Shown: positions 7,319 through 16,569 of the stretch, piece by piece
Numbering within the stretch: position 1 is the first letter of the stretch
Layout: every line of letters starts with the position of its first letter
Program-made: the position numbers and the translations under genes
The notes under the pieces: generated by a model
The model's database searches: none
Told to the model about the DNA's origin: nothing
Seen by the model: the letters and a program-made list of their open reading frames with translations, nothing else
NCBI RefSeq assembly: GCF_000705555.1
Contig: NZ_JMQN01000047.1
Location: 1-64,000, forward strand
Direction of reading: 5' to 3'
Length of the DNA: 64,000 nucleotides
DNA from: Marinobacterium lacunae
GTDB taxonomy: Bacteria > Pseudomonadota > Gammaproteobacteria > Pseudomonadales > Balneatricaceae

Positions 7319-10146
7319 GCGCCTTTACTCCCCATCAAGGCACCTACTTCGCCTACTGGCTGACCCAGACCGGCAAGCTGCAGAACCAGATCTCCCGCAC
7401 CATGGCGGCTGCCCGTGTGGATATGAACCCGCACCAGATCGAAGCTGCGTGTTTCGCGCTGAAATCGCCGTTGGAAAAAGGCGTATTGCTGGCGGATGAG
7501 GTGGGCCTGGGCAAGACCATCGAAGCCAGTCTTGTCATGGCGCAGAAATGGGCCGAACACAAGAAGCGTATTCTCCTGGTCGTTCCCGCGTCACTGCGCA
7601 AACAGTGGGAGCAGGAGCTGCAGGACAAGTTTGAGCTGCCCTCGATCATCATCGACAGCAAGGTAGCTGGGCGCCTGAAAAAAGAGGGGCTGAGCAACCC
7701 CTTCGATCAAATCGACAAGATCGTGATCTGCTCCTACGAATATGTGGCGAGTCAAAAGGACTGGGTACAGCTCATCGACTGGAATCTGGTGGTGTTCGAT
7801 GAAGCGCATAAGCTGCGCAACATCTATCAGAACAGCAGTGGCAAGCGGGCCAAGGCGGTGGTCAAGGCGACCAAGGGCGCCGAAAGCCGGGTGTTGCTGT
7901 CTGCGACCCCGATCCAGAACAACTTGATGGAGCTTTACGGGCTCAGCCGAGTGATCGACGAACACTATTTCGGCGATGCAAAATCCTTTCGTAACCTGTA
8001 TGTCAATCGACAAAAGGACAAAAACACGCTCGACGATTTGAAGCAGCGGATCCAACCGCTCTGCCATCGTACCCTGCGGCGGCAGGTGCAGCAGGAGGGG
8101 GGGATCAACTTCACCAATCGTTACTCGATCACCCAGGACTTCACGCCCACGGACGAGGAGTGGAGTCTGTACGAAAAGCTCTCCACCTACCTGCAGACCC
8201 CCGATATCCAGGCGATCGATCCCAAGGCGCGCCATCTGGTCAGCATCGGTTTGCGCAAGATACTCGCGTCCTCCACCTTCGCCGTCGCCGATACGCTGAA
8301 AGGCATGATAACGCGTCTGCAGGACAAACAGCTGCTCAATGAAGAGTCGCTGGATGATCTGGAAGAAGCCGACGACTGGATCGACGCCGATTTTGGTGAG
8401 ACCGATTCAGGCGACGGGCGAGTAGAAAAGCTCAAGCAGGAGATCGAGGAACTCTCCGAGTGCTGCCGCCTGGCGTCCGAGATTACCCATAACGCCAAGG
8501 GCGACGCCCTGCTGGTCGTATTGCAAAAAGCGATGGATATGACCGAGCAGTTGGGCGGACAGCGCAAGGCCGTAGTCTTTACGGAATCCTGCCGTACCCA
8601 GCAGTACCTCAATACATTGCTGGAGAACAACGGTTTCAAGGGGCGAACGGTGCTGCTGAATGGCGCCAACAACGACGCACGCTCGCAGTCGGTCTACCGT
8701 GAATGGTTCGAAAAACACCAAGGCTCCGCCCGTATAAGTGGCTCCAAGGTAGCCGATATGAAGGCGGCGCTGGTAGATCGCTTCAAGAGCGACCAGGCCG
8801 ATATCCTGATTGCTACCGAGGCAGGTGGTGAAGGTATCAACCTGCAGTTCTGCTCACTACTGATCAACTACGATCTGCCCTGGAACCCGCAGAAGGTGGA
8901 GCAGCGGATTGGCCGCGTGCATCGTTACGGGCAAAAGAACGATGTGGTGATCGCCAACTTCGTCAACCGCCGCAATCCGGCCGACAGGCGCGTATTCGAG
9001 TTGCTGCATGAAAAACTCAAACTGTTCGAGGGGGTCTTTGGTGCATCCGATGAAGTGCTGGGCGCCATTGCCGACAATATCGATATTGAACGCAGAATCT
9101 ACGAGATCTATCAGCACTGCCGCACGGATGCCGCAATAGAGGAAGCGTTCAACCGGTTGCAGGACGAGATGAAAGAGGTGCTGGAGGTTCGAGAGGAAGC
9201 GGCCAGACAAACGCTGTTCAACAACTTCGACCGAGATGTGGTCTACAACCTGAAGACCCGCCGTGACGAGAGTCAGGACTTTCTCAAACACTACGAGCGT
9301 GTACTACTGGATCTCGCCAGTGCCGAGTTGCAGGGTGCAAGGATCGAGCGTAACCACTTCTTCTATCAAGGCAACCGTTATGACCTGACCTGGCCCCGGG
9401 CCGAGGAGAACGACTCTGAGTTTTTCCGGCTCCAGGCGACGGAGCACTTCCTCGCCTGGGAATTGGTACATCGCGCCAAGAAACGCATGCCGGATGCTGC
9501 CCATCTGATTTTTCATTATGATCGGCTGTCCGACGGACAGTACGCGGCACTGCAGCCCTATATCGGGCAGTCCGGCGCATTGCAGGCGATCAATATCACC
9601 TTCGAATACAACCGGGGGCGGTCGCGCGAGAACCGGATTGTCGTGTTGGCGAACACGGATAGCGGTGAAAAACTGCATCCGGATCATGCCGAGCATCTGT
9701 TATCCATCCCGGCCGCCTTGGCGGCGGGCGTGCCCGAAATCGATACCCTCTCTTTCGGGAGCTGGGTCGACTCGGTAGTGGCTGCACAGAGAGCCGCCAC
9801 CGAACAACAGCTTGATCAATATCTCGAACAGGAGTCCGACAAGCTGGAACGCTGGGCGCAGGATAAACGTCAGGCCCTGATGCAAAGTGTCGAAGAGTTG
9901 GACGAGCAGATCCGCACCTTCAAGAGAGAGTCGCGTCAGTTGGCTTCGACAGCGGAGAAGATCCGGGCGAAGAAAGAGCTGCGTCAGCTGGAGCGTAAAC
10001 GCGACGATGCGTTGAGTGAGTATCACGAAGCGAAAAAGGTGATCGAACGGGAAGAGGACCGCTTGCTCGACGAAGTCAGCGAAAAGCTGGAACTGAGTTG
10101 TACGGTCGATACCCTGTTCACCATTCGCTGGACGCTGCAGCGCTAA
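7315..10146 (+). CDS. SNF2-family DEAD/DEAH helicase with C-terminal coiled coil
   Basis: A 943-residue SNF2/RapA-type ATPase. Motif I is G-L-G-K-T near residue 65, motif II is DEAH near 162, motif III follows as S-A-T-P-I-Q-N-N, and the second RecA lobe has A-T-E-A-G-G-E-G-I-N-L-Q and Q-R-I-G-R-V-H-R-Y-G-Q near 500-540. Residues about 800-930 are strongly charged and heptad-like, suggesting a coiled coil. Such enzymes translocate on double-stranded DNA. ATG overlaps the HTH stop. In defence islands SNF2 proteins act as sensors or remodellers; here the target is unknown. It lacks drmA, drmB or drmC neighbours, so it is not DISARM. Confidence 0.9.
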   Translation: MSAFTPHQGTYFAYWLTQTGKLQNQISRTMAAARVDMNPHQIEAACFALKSPLEKGVLLADEVGLGKTIEASLVMAQKWAEHKKRILLVVPASLRKQWEQELQDKFELPSIIIDSKVAGRLKKEGLSNPFDQIDKIVICSYEYVASQKDWVQLIDWNLVVFDEAHKLRNIYQNSSGKRAKAVVKATKGAESRVLLSATPIQNNLMELYGLSRVIDEHYFGDAKSFRNLYVNRQKDKNTLDDLKQRIQPLCHRTLRRQVQQEGGINFTNRYSITQDFTPTDEEWSLYEKLSTYLQTPDIQAIDPKARHLVSIGLRKILASSTFAVADTLKGMITRLQDKQLLNEESLDDLEEADDWIDADFGETDSGDGRVEKLKQEIEELSECCRLASEITHNAKGDALLVVLQKAMDMTEQLGGQRKAVVFTESCRTQQYLNTLLENNGFKGRTVLLNGANNDARSQSVYREWFEKHQGSARISGSKVADMKAALVDRFKSDQADILIATEAGGEGINLQFCSLLINYDLPWNPQKVEQRIGRVHRYGQKNDVVIANFVNRRNPADRRVFELLHEKLKLFEGVFGASDEVLGAIADNIDIERRIYEIYQHCRTDAAIEEAFNRLQDEMKEVLEVREEAARQTLFNNFDRDVVYNLKTRRDESQDFLKHYERVLLDLASAELQGARIERNHFFYQGNRYDLTWPRAEENDSEFFRLQATEHFLAWELVHRAKKRMPDAAHLIFHYDRLSDGQYAALQPYIGQSGALQAINITFEYNRGRSRENRIVVLANTDSGEKLHPDHAEHLLSIPAALAAGVPEIDTLSFGSWVDSVVAAQRAATEQQLDQYLEQESDKLERWAQDKRQALMQSVEELDEQIRTFKRESRQLASTAEKIRAKKELRQLERKRDDALSEYHEAKKVIEREEDRLLDEVSEKLELSCTVDTLFTIRWTLQR

Positions 10147-10174
10147 GCCCAAGACAGGCGAAGAGAGAACCTCG

Positions 10175-11413
10175 ATGGAAAGAGAAAAACTGGTCAAAGA
10201 GCTGCTGTTCCATATTCGCCTGGGCGAAGACTCCAGCATCGAATTCAAGGCTGTCGAGTACGATGGACAGCGTGTGCGCAGCCCGAATGGGGACAAGATG
10301 GCGCACGAAATTGCCGCTTTCGCCAACGGTCAGGGTGGCCGTATTCTTCTTGGGGTTGAGGACAAGAGCCGCGATGTTATCGGAATCGAGGACGACAAGG
10401 TCTCCCTGACAGAGGAGTGGGTCGTCAACATCAGCCAGCAGAAGATAACCCCACCGGTGCGGGTGGATACCCGCCTGCTGCAGTTGCCCGACAAGGCGGG
10501 CGATCAGAAAACCGTGATCTGTGTCGAGATCCCGCGCAGCATCGCCGTGCACCAGAGCGTCGGCCGTTATTATCAGCGGGTTGGCTCTACCAAACAGGAG
10601 ATGAAACCCGAGGTGCTGGCGCGGCTGTTTCAGCAGCGTTCCCAGTCGCGCCTGATCCGTTTCGACGAAACCCTGGTGCCGGGCACATCGACCGAGGATA
10701 TCGACCCGAGCTTGAAACAGCGCTTCCTGCGTCCCGGCACTCCGGAGCAGATTCAGTTTCATAAACTGCACCTGACCGCGAAGGATGAATACGACGAAGG
10801 GCTCTCGGTGAGCGGTACCCTGCTACTGACGCCCAACCCGACCCAGTGGCTGCAAAACGCCTATATCCAATGCGTGCTCTATGCGGGCACAGAGCGGGAT
10901 GCTCAGGACCAACTGGATGCCCAGGACTACACCGGCCCGGTGGATCAGCAGATCAACGGCGCGTTCGAGTTCGTGCGTCGCAACATGCGCGTGGAGGCGG
11001 TGAAAAGCATCGGTCGCCGCGATATCCCGCAGTACGACTTGGGTGCCGTGTTCGAGGCGGTCGTCAACGCCGTGGCACATCGCGACTACTCGATGACCGG
11101 TCGGCGTATTCGTCTGCATATGTTTTCCGATCGGCTCGAACTCTACAGCCCCGGCGCACTTTCCAACAACCTGACCATAGACGGCTTGATGGACAACACC
11201 GTGACCCGTAACGAAGCGCTGGTGAACCTGCTGAGCCGCTACTACAACGCGCGTGAGGAGGCCGGGCGTCAGGCACTTATCGAGCGGCGTGGCGAGGGGG
11301 TTCCCAAGATCGTCAATCGTAGCCGGGAACTGAGCGGTCGGGAGCCGGAGTATCGGCTGATCGACGACAATGAGCTGTTGCTGACCATCTATGCCGCAAG
11401 CAAGGAACGCTAA
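10175..11413 (+). CDS. AlbA_2/Schlafen-like protein with C-terminal GHKL-type ATPase domain
   Basis: A 412-residue protein. The N-terminal AlbA_2 (divergent AAA-4/Schlafen-like) domain is shown by S-S-I-E-F-K-A-V-E and H-E-I-A-A-F-A-N-G-Q-G-G-R-I-L-L-G-V. The C-terminal part resembles an HATPase_c_4 domain, with V-V-N-A-V-A-H-R-D-Y-S, L-Y-S-P-G and a glycine-containing R-R-G-E-G-V-P-K-I stretch. Proteins of this build are often annotated as ATP-binding regulators or RNA-binding proteins, and Schlafen-like AlbA proteins occur in phage defence. It starts 28 bases after the helicase with GAGAGAA upstream. Its role in this operon is not known. Confidence 0.85.
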   Translation: MEREKLVKELLFHIRLGEDSSIEFKAVEYDGQRVRSPNGDKMAHEIAAFANGQGGRILLGVEDKSRDVIGIEDDKVSLTEEWVVNISQQKITPPVRVDTRLLQLPDKAGDQKTVICVEIPRSIAVHQSVGRYYQRVGSTKQEMKPEVLARLFQQRSQSRLIRFDETLVPGTSTEDIDPSLKQRFLRPGTPEQIQFHKLHLTAKDEYDEGLSVSGTLLLTPNPTQWLQNAYIQCVLYAGTERDAQDQLDAQDYTGPVDQQINGAFEFVRRNMRVEAVKSIGRRDIPQYDLGAVFEAVVNAVAHRDYSMTGRRIRLHMFSDRLELYSPGALSNNLTIDGLMDNTVTRNEALVNLLSRYYNAREEAGRQALIERRGEGVPKIVNRSRELSGREPEYRLIDDNELLLTIYAASKER

Positions 11414-11415
11414 AG

Positions 11416-11589
11416 AACCATCTATGGGCCTGCAAGCACAGCTGGAAGCGCTGCTTGAACGCGGATTTGTTTAAATATCAACCGGGCTACGGACAGTTCG
11501 GCGATGCACGGCAGTTTATCGAGCAGCTTCGGAACAAACATTGGCGCAAGCGCTTTTTCTGGAGCGAAGCTGGTTATCCGAACAAATAG
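11416..11589 (+). pseudogene. Orphan coding remnant between the AlbA gene and mod
   Basis: A reading frame without a start codon runs 57 codons to TAG at 11587. It has protein-like composition (D-L-F-K-Y-Q-P-G-Y-G-Q-F-G-D-A-R then W-R-K-R-F-F-W-S-E-A-G-Y-P). It looks like the C-terminal tail of a lost gene, which suggests a deletion between the AlbA gene and mod. I do not recognise the family. It could be chance, since no start is visible and only sequence texture supports it. Confidence 0.35.
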
Positions 11590-11648
11590 AAACACCTGAA
11601 CGAAATTCGATCAACGGGCGCCGCCGTAACGGCGAACAAGGACACAGA

Positions 11649-13586
11649 ATGACCGACCGCGATATACAACTGGACGGCAACTCGCTGAACACAAGCGAAC
11701 AGCGCAAACAGGAACTCAAGCTGCTCTTCCCCGGCGTATTTACCGAAACGCGCAACGACCGGGGCGAACTGGTCGAGAGCATCGACTTCGAGCGGCTGAA
11801 GGCGGAGCTGGGCAGCTTCAGCGAGATCTACGACAACAAGCGCGAGCGCTACGGCATGGAGTGGCCGGGCAAGCGAGATTGCCTGCGTGTGATTCAGGCC
11901 CCCAGCCAGGCCACGCTTAAGCCCTGCCGTGATGAGTCGGTGGATTTCGACACCACCGAAAACCTGTTTATCGAGGGCGACAACCTGGAGGTGCTCAAGC
12001 TGCTGCAGAAGAGCTACTACGGCAAGGTGAAGATGATCTACATCGACCCGCCCTACAACACCGGCAAGGAGTTCATCTACCCGGACAACTTCGCCGAAAG
12101 CCTGGACACCTACCTGGACTACGCCGGACTGAAGGAGAAGGGCGGCGAAGGGCGCAAATTCAGCACCAATACCGCCAGCGAAGGGCGCTTCCACACCAAA
12201 TGGCTCAATATGATGTACCCCCGCCTCTATCTGGCGCGCAACCTGCTGCGCGAGGATGGGGTGATCTTTATCTCCATCGACGATAACGAGGTGGAAAATC
12301 TACGCCGGATCTGTGATGAGATATTTGGGGAGGAGAATTTTATTGCCAATATTATCTGGCACAAAATGGATAGTCCAAAAAACTCCGCGAAGTATTTCAG
12401 CGAAGATCATGATTATGTTTTGCTATTTGCAAAGAATGCTGAAATCTGGAGGCCAAACTTACTTCCTCGTTCAGAGGAAATGATCGCTCGCTATAAAAAT
12501 CCCGATAATGATCCAAGGGGGCCTTGGCTGTTGGGGGATTTGGCAGCGCGAAATTACTATAGTAAGGGTGTTTACTCAATTAAAACCCCGAGCGGTAAAG
12601 TTATACCTGGGCCTCCGGCCGGAAGCTATTGGAGAATAAGTAAAGAAAAGTTCGAAGAGTATGACGCTGATGGGCGTATCTGGTGGGGTGAAAGCGGAGA
12701 TAATCGACCAGGTATTAAGAAATTCCTGTCTGAAGTGAGGCAGGGAGTTATTCCTCAGACATATTGGACTTGGAAAGAGGTTGGTAGTACGCGTAACGCG
12801 AAGCAAGAGCTGAGCAGATTGCTTGAGGCTAGCAGTGGTGACGAAATATTTGTCACCCCCAAACCTGTTGGTTTGTTAAAGCGAATTCTTCAAGTGTCTA
12901 CTTCAAACTTTTCGAGGGATATTGTCCTAGATTTCTTTGCAGGGTCGGGTACTTTGTGTGAAGCAGTTTATACCCTTAACTCTCAAGACAAGGGGAATCG
13001 AAAATCAATTGCGGTTCAACTGCCTGAGGTGAGTGGCGTAAATGCGACTGTCTCTGATATGGCAAAAGAGCGCATCCGCCGAGCTAGCGCCAAAATCTGC
13101 TCCGAACTCGAACAAAAACAGGACTTCCAAACTCTGGAAAACCTCGACCTCGGTTTCAAAGTGCTGAAACTCGACCAAAGCAACTTCAAACAGTGGCAGG
13201 CTCCCGGCCGCGATATCGACGACTCGGCACTGCTGCAACAGATGGAGCTGAATGTTGATCATATCGACCCTGCTGCCACTCAGGAGGATCTGCTCTACGA
13301 GATTCTGATCAAGGCGGGCGTCAAACCCACCGAGCGGATCGAAATCATCGAGCTGGCCGGCCACAGGCTCTTCTCCGTGGGTGAAGATGCCCTATTTGTA
13401 CATCTGGAGAATGAGATCGACCAACGCCTGATCGACGCCGTGCTTGAGAAAGCGCCGGGCCAGTTTATCTGCCTGGACAAGGCGTTCCACGGCAACGACC
13501 AGCTCAAGACCAATGCCGTGAAAACCTTTGCCGCCTACAACCAGGGCAAGGTAGGGATCGACCGCATCGACTTCAAGACAGTCTAA
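11649..13586 (+). CDS. mod: Type III restriction-modification DNA methyltransferase (Mod)
   Basis: A 645-residue N6-adenine methyltransferase of the beta class: the catalytic D-P-P-Y-N-T-G motif near residue 133 precedes the SAM-binding F-F-A-G-S-G-T motif near 428. The N-terminal part (N-L-F-I-E-G-D-N-L-E-V-L-K) is the conserved Mod core. The stretch from about 12310 to 13070, covering the target recognition domain, is much more AT-rich than both flanks, which points to exchange of specificity by recombination. ATG 11649 has AAGGA six bases upstream. Mod methylates one strand of an asymmetric site and pairs with Res, which starts nine bases later. Confidence 0.95.
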   Translation: MTDRDIQLDGNSLNTSEQRKQELKLLFPGVFTETRNDRGELVESIDFERLKAELGSFSEIYDNKRERYGMEWPGKRDCLRVIQAPSQATLKPCRDESVDFDTTENLFIEGDNLEVLKLLQKSYYGKVKMIYIDPPYNTGKEFIYPDNFAESLDTYLDYAGLKEKGGEGRKFSTNTASEGRFHTKWLNMMYPRLYLARNLLREDGVIFISIDDNEVENLRRICDEIFGEENFIANIIWHKMDSPKNSAKYFSEDHDYVLLFAKNAEIWRPNLLPRSEEMIARYKNPDNDPRGPWLLGDLAARNYYSKGVYSIKTPSGKVIPGPPAGSYWRISKEKFEEYDADGRIWWGESGDNRPGIKKFLSEVRQGVIPQTYWTWKEVGSTRNAKQELSRLLEASSGDEIFVTPKPVGLLKRILQVSTSNFSRDIVLDFFAGSGTLCEAVYTLNSQDKGNRKSIAVQLPEVSGVNATVSDMAKERIRRASAKICSELEQKQDFQTLENLDLGFKVLKLDQSNFKQWQAPGRDIDDSALLQQMELNVDHIDPAATQEDLLYEILIKAGVKPTERIEIIELAGHRLFSVGEDALFVHLENEIDQRLIDAVLEKAPGQFICLDKAFHGNDQLKTNAVKTFAAYNQGKVGIDRIDFKTV

Positions 13587-13595
13587 GGGACAGAG

Positions 13596-16526
13596 ATGAA
13601 ACTGAAGTTCGACCCCGGTCTCGACTACCAGAAGGATGCCATCGATTCAACGCTGGCGCTGTTCGAGGGACTGTCACGTGCGGAAAAGGTCTATACCGAG
13701 CGCGGTATCGCCAACCATCTGGACCTGAATCCGGAACTGCTGCTGAAAAACTTGCATGGGGTGCAGGAGGGCAACTTTATCGAGAAGTCGCGCAGCCTGA
13801 TCGAAGATGACGATCTCTACGCCTTCCCCAACTTCTCGGTGGAGATGGAAACCGGCACCGGCAAAACCTATGTCTACCTGCGCACCATCTTTGAGTTACA
13901 CAAGCGGTTGGGGCTGCGCAAGTTCATCATCGTGGTGCCCTCGGTGGCGATCCGGGAAGGGGTGCTGTCGTCGCTCAGGTTGATGAAAGAGCACTTCCAG
14001 GCGCTGTACGACAAGGTGCCGTTCGATCACTACGTCTACGACTCGAAGAACCTGCCGGTGCGCCAGTTCGCCTCCGCCAATACGCTGCAGATCATGGTGA
14101 TCAATATCCAGGCGTTCCAGAAGGATGCGGATACCGAGAAGGGCGGTAACGTGATCCACCGTGAACTGGACCGCATGTCGGGTGCGCGTCCCATCGAGTT
14201 TATCCAGGAGGTGCGCCCGGTGGTCGTCATCGATGAGCCGCAGTCCGTCGATACCACGGTCAAGGCCAAACGCGCCATCAATCTGCTCAAGCCGCTGTTC
14301 GCGCTGAGATATTCGGCTACCCATAAGCACCCCTACAACCTGGTGTATCAGCTCGGTCCGGTAAAAGCCTACGACCTGAACCTGGTGAAGAGGATCGCTG
14401 TCTCCTCCATTCAGTCGGACAAGAACGTCAACCAGACCTACCTGAAGTTGGCGCAGATCGGCTACGCGGGCAAGGCCAAGACCCCGTCGGCCAAGGTGGT
14501 GATCTACGAGGACACCCCCAACGGCACCAAGGAGAAGACGGTCAAACTGAAGCAGGGCACCGATCTGTCCGATCACACCAACCGTTCCGGTTACCACGGA
14601 TACGTGGTGGACGAGATCTACGCCGAGCCGGGTGCTGAATACGTGCGCTTCGCCAATGATGTAGTGTTAGAGCCGCAAGAGGAGCGCGGCAGTATTCACG
14701 ACGAGGTGCTCAAGCAGCAGATCCGAGAGACGGTGGAGGAGCATTTCCGCAAAGAGCGCAGCCTGCAAAAGGCGGGGCACTCTGTGAAGGTGTTGTCGCT
14801 GTTCTTTATCGACAAGGTGGCCCACTACCGCTACTACGATGAAAACGGCGAACGCCAGAACGGCAAACTGGCGTGCTGGTTCGAAGAGGCCTATAACGCT
14901 GTAGCCGGTTCGACGCTATACAAGGACCTACCCAAACGGGACGTGGAACAGGTTCATAACGGCTACTTCGCCGAGGTGAAAAAACGCGGCAAGGTGGTGG
15001 AGCTGAAGGATACTTCGGGTACTACCGCGTCCGACGCCGATGTGTACGAGCTGATCATGCAGGATAAGGAGCGGTTGCTGGACGACGCCGAACCGCTGCG
15101 TTTTATCTTCAGCCACTCGGCGCTGAAGGAGGGCTGGGACAACCCCAACGTGTTCCAGATCTGCAGCCTGCGCGATATGGGCAGCGAGAAGGAGCGCCGT
15201 CAGACGCTTGGTCGTGGTTTGCGCCTGGCCGTCGACAGTAACGGCGATCGCATCCACGATCCGGCCGTAAACCGACTGACGGTGGTGGCCAGTGAATCCT
15301 TCGAGCAGTATGCCAAGGAGCTGCAGACCGAGATGGAGAAGGATATCGGCGGCGGCTTCAAGTTCGGCCGGGTTCCCTCCATCGCGTTCGCATCCCTGCA
15401 GCTGGAAGGCGAGGCCCCGCTGGGGCAGGAGCGCTCCAAGCAGCTATGGCATCTGCTGAAGGATGTCGGCTATCTCGACGCGAAAGGGGATATCACGGCG
15501 ATGTTCCAGCCGGATGACCTGCTGTTCAAACTGCAGGTGCCCGATGAGTACGCGCCGCTCGAGCAGGATATTGTCGAGCGCCTGCGCAGCTTCATGTTTG
15601 CTGGTCGTATCCAGGACAACCGCAAGCGTGTGCAGGTGGCGTACAACAAACGGGTGGAGCTGAACCCGGATTTCGAAGCGCTGTGGCAGCGGATCAGCCA
15701 GAAGACCCGCTACTCCATCGCCTTCGATACACGGCAACTGATCGATCTGGCATCCCATAAGCTGCAGACCATGCCGCCGGTCAAGGCGGTGGCGCTGACC
15801 ATCGAACAGACCCAGGCGACGTTGACCGATGCCGGTGTCGGTGCCGAACGCAAGATCCAGATACCGAAAACGCGCTACATCCATTCCCACGAAACGCTAC
15901 CTGACCTGTTGGGCATCCTGCAGGAGCAGACCGAACTGACCCGCGCCACTCTGTTCGAGATCATCAAGCGGTGTAATCGCCTGCAGGAGTTCAAGGACAA
16001 TCCGCAGGGCTTCATTACGGCGGCAAGCCAGGAGATTCACAAGGCGCTGAGCGAGTTGTTGGTGGATGGGATCAAGTACCAAAAGCTGGATGGCGAACAG
16101 TACAAAATGGAGCTGTTCAACGAACCGGAGCTGGAGGCGTATCTGGAGCGGGCCTATCAAGTTCAACATGGCGAGGTGGGGGGGCAGATCCAGACACCCT
16201 ACGACTATATCGAGTATGACTCGATCATAGAGCTGAAAACCGCTCAGGCACTCGATGGCGCCGAGAACGTGAAGTTCTACTGCAAGCTACCGCGCTGGTT
16301 CAAGATCCCCACGCCGGTGGGCGACTATAATCCGGATTGGGCCGTGGTGTTGGAGGATGACAAGAAGGTGTACCTGATCCGCGAAACCAAGACCACGCAC
16401 GATGCCGATAAACGCCGCAAGGAGGAGAACCTGAAAATCCAGTGTGGAGAAGCGCATTTCAAGGCGTTGGGCGGAGTAGATTACGCTGTCGCGACATCGG
16501 TGGCGGAGGTGGTGGCCCACGATTGA
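13596..16526 (+). CDS. res: Type III restriction enzyme, helicase-nuclease subunit (Res)
   Basis: A 976-residue Res subunit. The Walker A motif is M-E-T-G-T-G-K-T near residue 85, and the Walker B variant V-V-I-D-E-P-Q near 213 is the form usual in type III Res proteins. Motif VI lies in the R-Q-T-L-G-R-G-L-R-L segment near 540. A C-terminal PD-(D/E)XK nuclease appears as N-P-D-W-A-V followed by L-I-R-E-T-K near 911-932. It cuts DNA after ATP-driven sliding between two head-to-head unmethylated sites. Length and motifs are complete, so it is predicted active. Confidence 0.95.
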   Translation: MKLKFDPGLDYQKDAIDSTLALFEGLSRAEKVYTERGIANHLDLNPELLLKNLHGVQEGNFIEKSRSLIEDDDLYAFPNFSVEMETGTGKTYVYLRTIFELHKRLGLRKFIIVVPSVAIREGVLSSLRLMKEHFQALYDKVPFDHYVYDSKNLPVRQFASANTLQIMVINIQAFQKDADTEKGGNVIHRELDRMSGARPIEFIQEVRPVVVIDEPQSVDTTVKAKRAINLLKPLFALRYSATHKHPYNLVYQLGPVKAYDLNLVKRIAVSSIQSDKNVNQTYLKLAQIGYAGKAKTPSAKVVIYEDTPNGTKEKTVKLKQGTDLSDHTNRSGYHGYVVDEIYAEPGAEYVRFANDVVLEPQEERGSIHDEVLKQQIRETVEEHFRKERSLQKAGHSVKVLSLFFIDKVAHYRYYDENGERQNGKLACWFEEAYNAVAGSTLYKDLPKRDVEQVHNGYFAEVKKRGKVVELKDTSGTTASDADVYELIMQDKERLLDDAEPLRFIFSHSALKEGWDNPNVFQICSLRDMGSEKERRQTLGRGLRLAVDSNGDRIHDPAVNRLTVVASESFEQYAKELQTEMEKDIGGGFKFGRVPSIAFASLQLEGEAPLGQERSKQLWHLLKDVGYLDAKGDITAMFQPDDLLFKLQVPDEYAPLEQDIVERLRSFMFAGRIQDNRKRVQVAYNKRVELNPDFEALWQRISQKTRYSIAFDTRQLIDLASHKLQTMPPVKAVALTIEQTQATLTDAGVGAERKIQIPKTRYIHSHETLPDLLGILQEQTELTRATLFEIIKRCNRLQEFKDNPQGFITAASQEIHKALSELLVDGIKYQKLDGEQYKMELFNEPELEAYLERAYQVQHGEVGGQIQTPYDYIEYDSIIELKTAQALDGAENVKFYCKLPRWFKIPTPVGDYNPDWAVVLEDDKKVYLIRETKTTHDADKRRKEENLKIQCGEAHFKALGGVDYAVATSVAEVVAHD

Positions 16527-16529
16527 ATG

Positions 16530-16569
16530 AGCAGATCGACCCGGTCAGACTACCAGGTCGATCTGCTGC
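16530..16569. repeat. Island-flanking palindromic direct repeat, right copy
   Basis: A perfect 12-bp inverted repeat (16530-16541 and 16556-16567) around a 14-base spacer. It overlaps the last codons and stop of the minus-strand gene at 16545-17630 and is repeated at 6905-6944. The hairpin has no T-run, so it is a weak candidate terminator and a good candidate recombination site. Confidence 0.8.

Larger units (their letters stand above)
6905..16569. mobile_element. Genomic island with SNF2 helicase, AlbA/GHKL protein and type III R-M
   Basis: About 9.6 kb bounded by 40-bp direct repeats (6905-6944 and 16530-16569). All five genes inside are on the plus strand and closely spaced: HTH, SNF2 helicase, AlbA/GHKL ATPase, mod and res. 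The right repeat forms the 3' end of the EF-hand-like gene and the left repeat is a spare copy of the same end, the arrangement left by site-specific integration into a gene's tail. No integrase gene is present, so the island is either immobilised or was moved in trans or by homologous recombination. Boundaries follow the repeats; mobility is inferred. Confidence 0.65.

Noticed and set aside
7315-11413. SNF2 helicase and AlbA protein as DISARM or BREX components
   Set aside because: The hallmark genes drmA, drmB, drmC, pglZ and brxC are absent; the methyltransferase and nuclease are plainly type III Mod and Res.
16530-16569. Repeat as a plain rho-independent terminator
   Set aside because: The stem is good but no T-run follows on either strand, and the duplication with silent coding changes is better explained by insertion; a weak terminator role remains possible.
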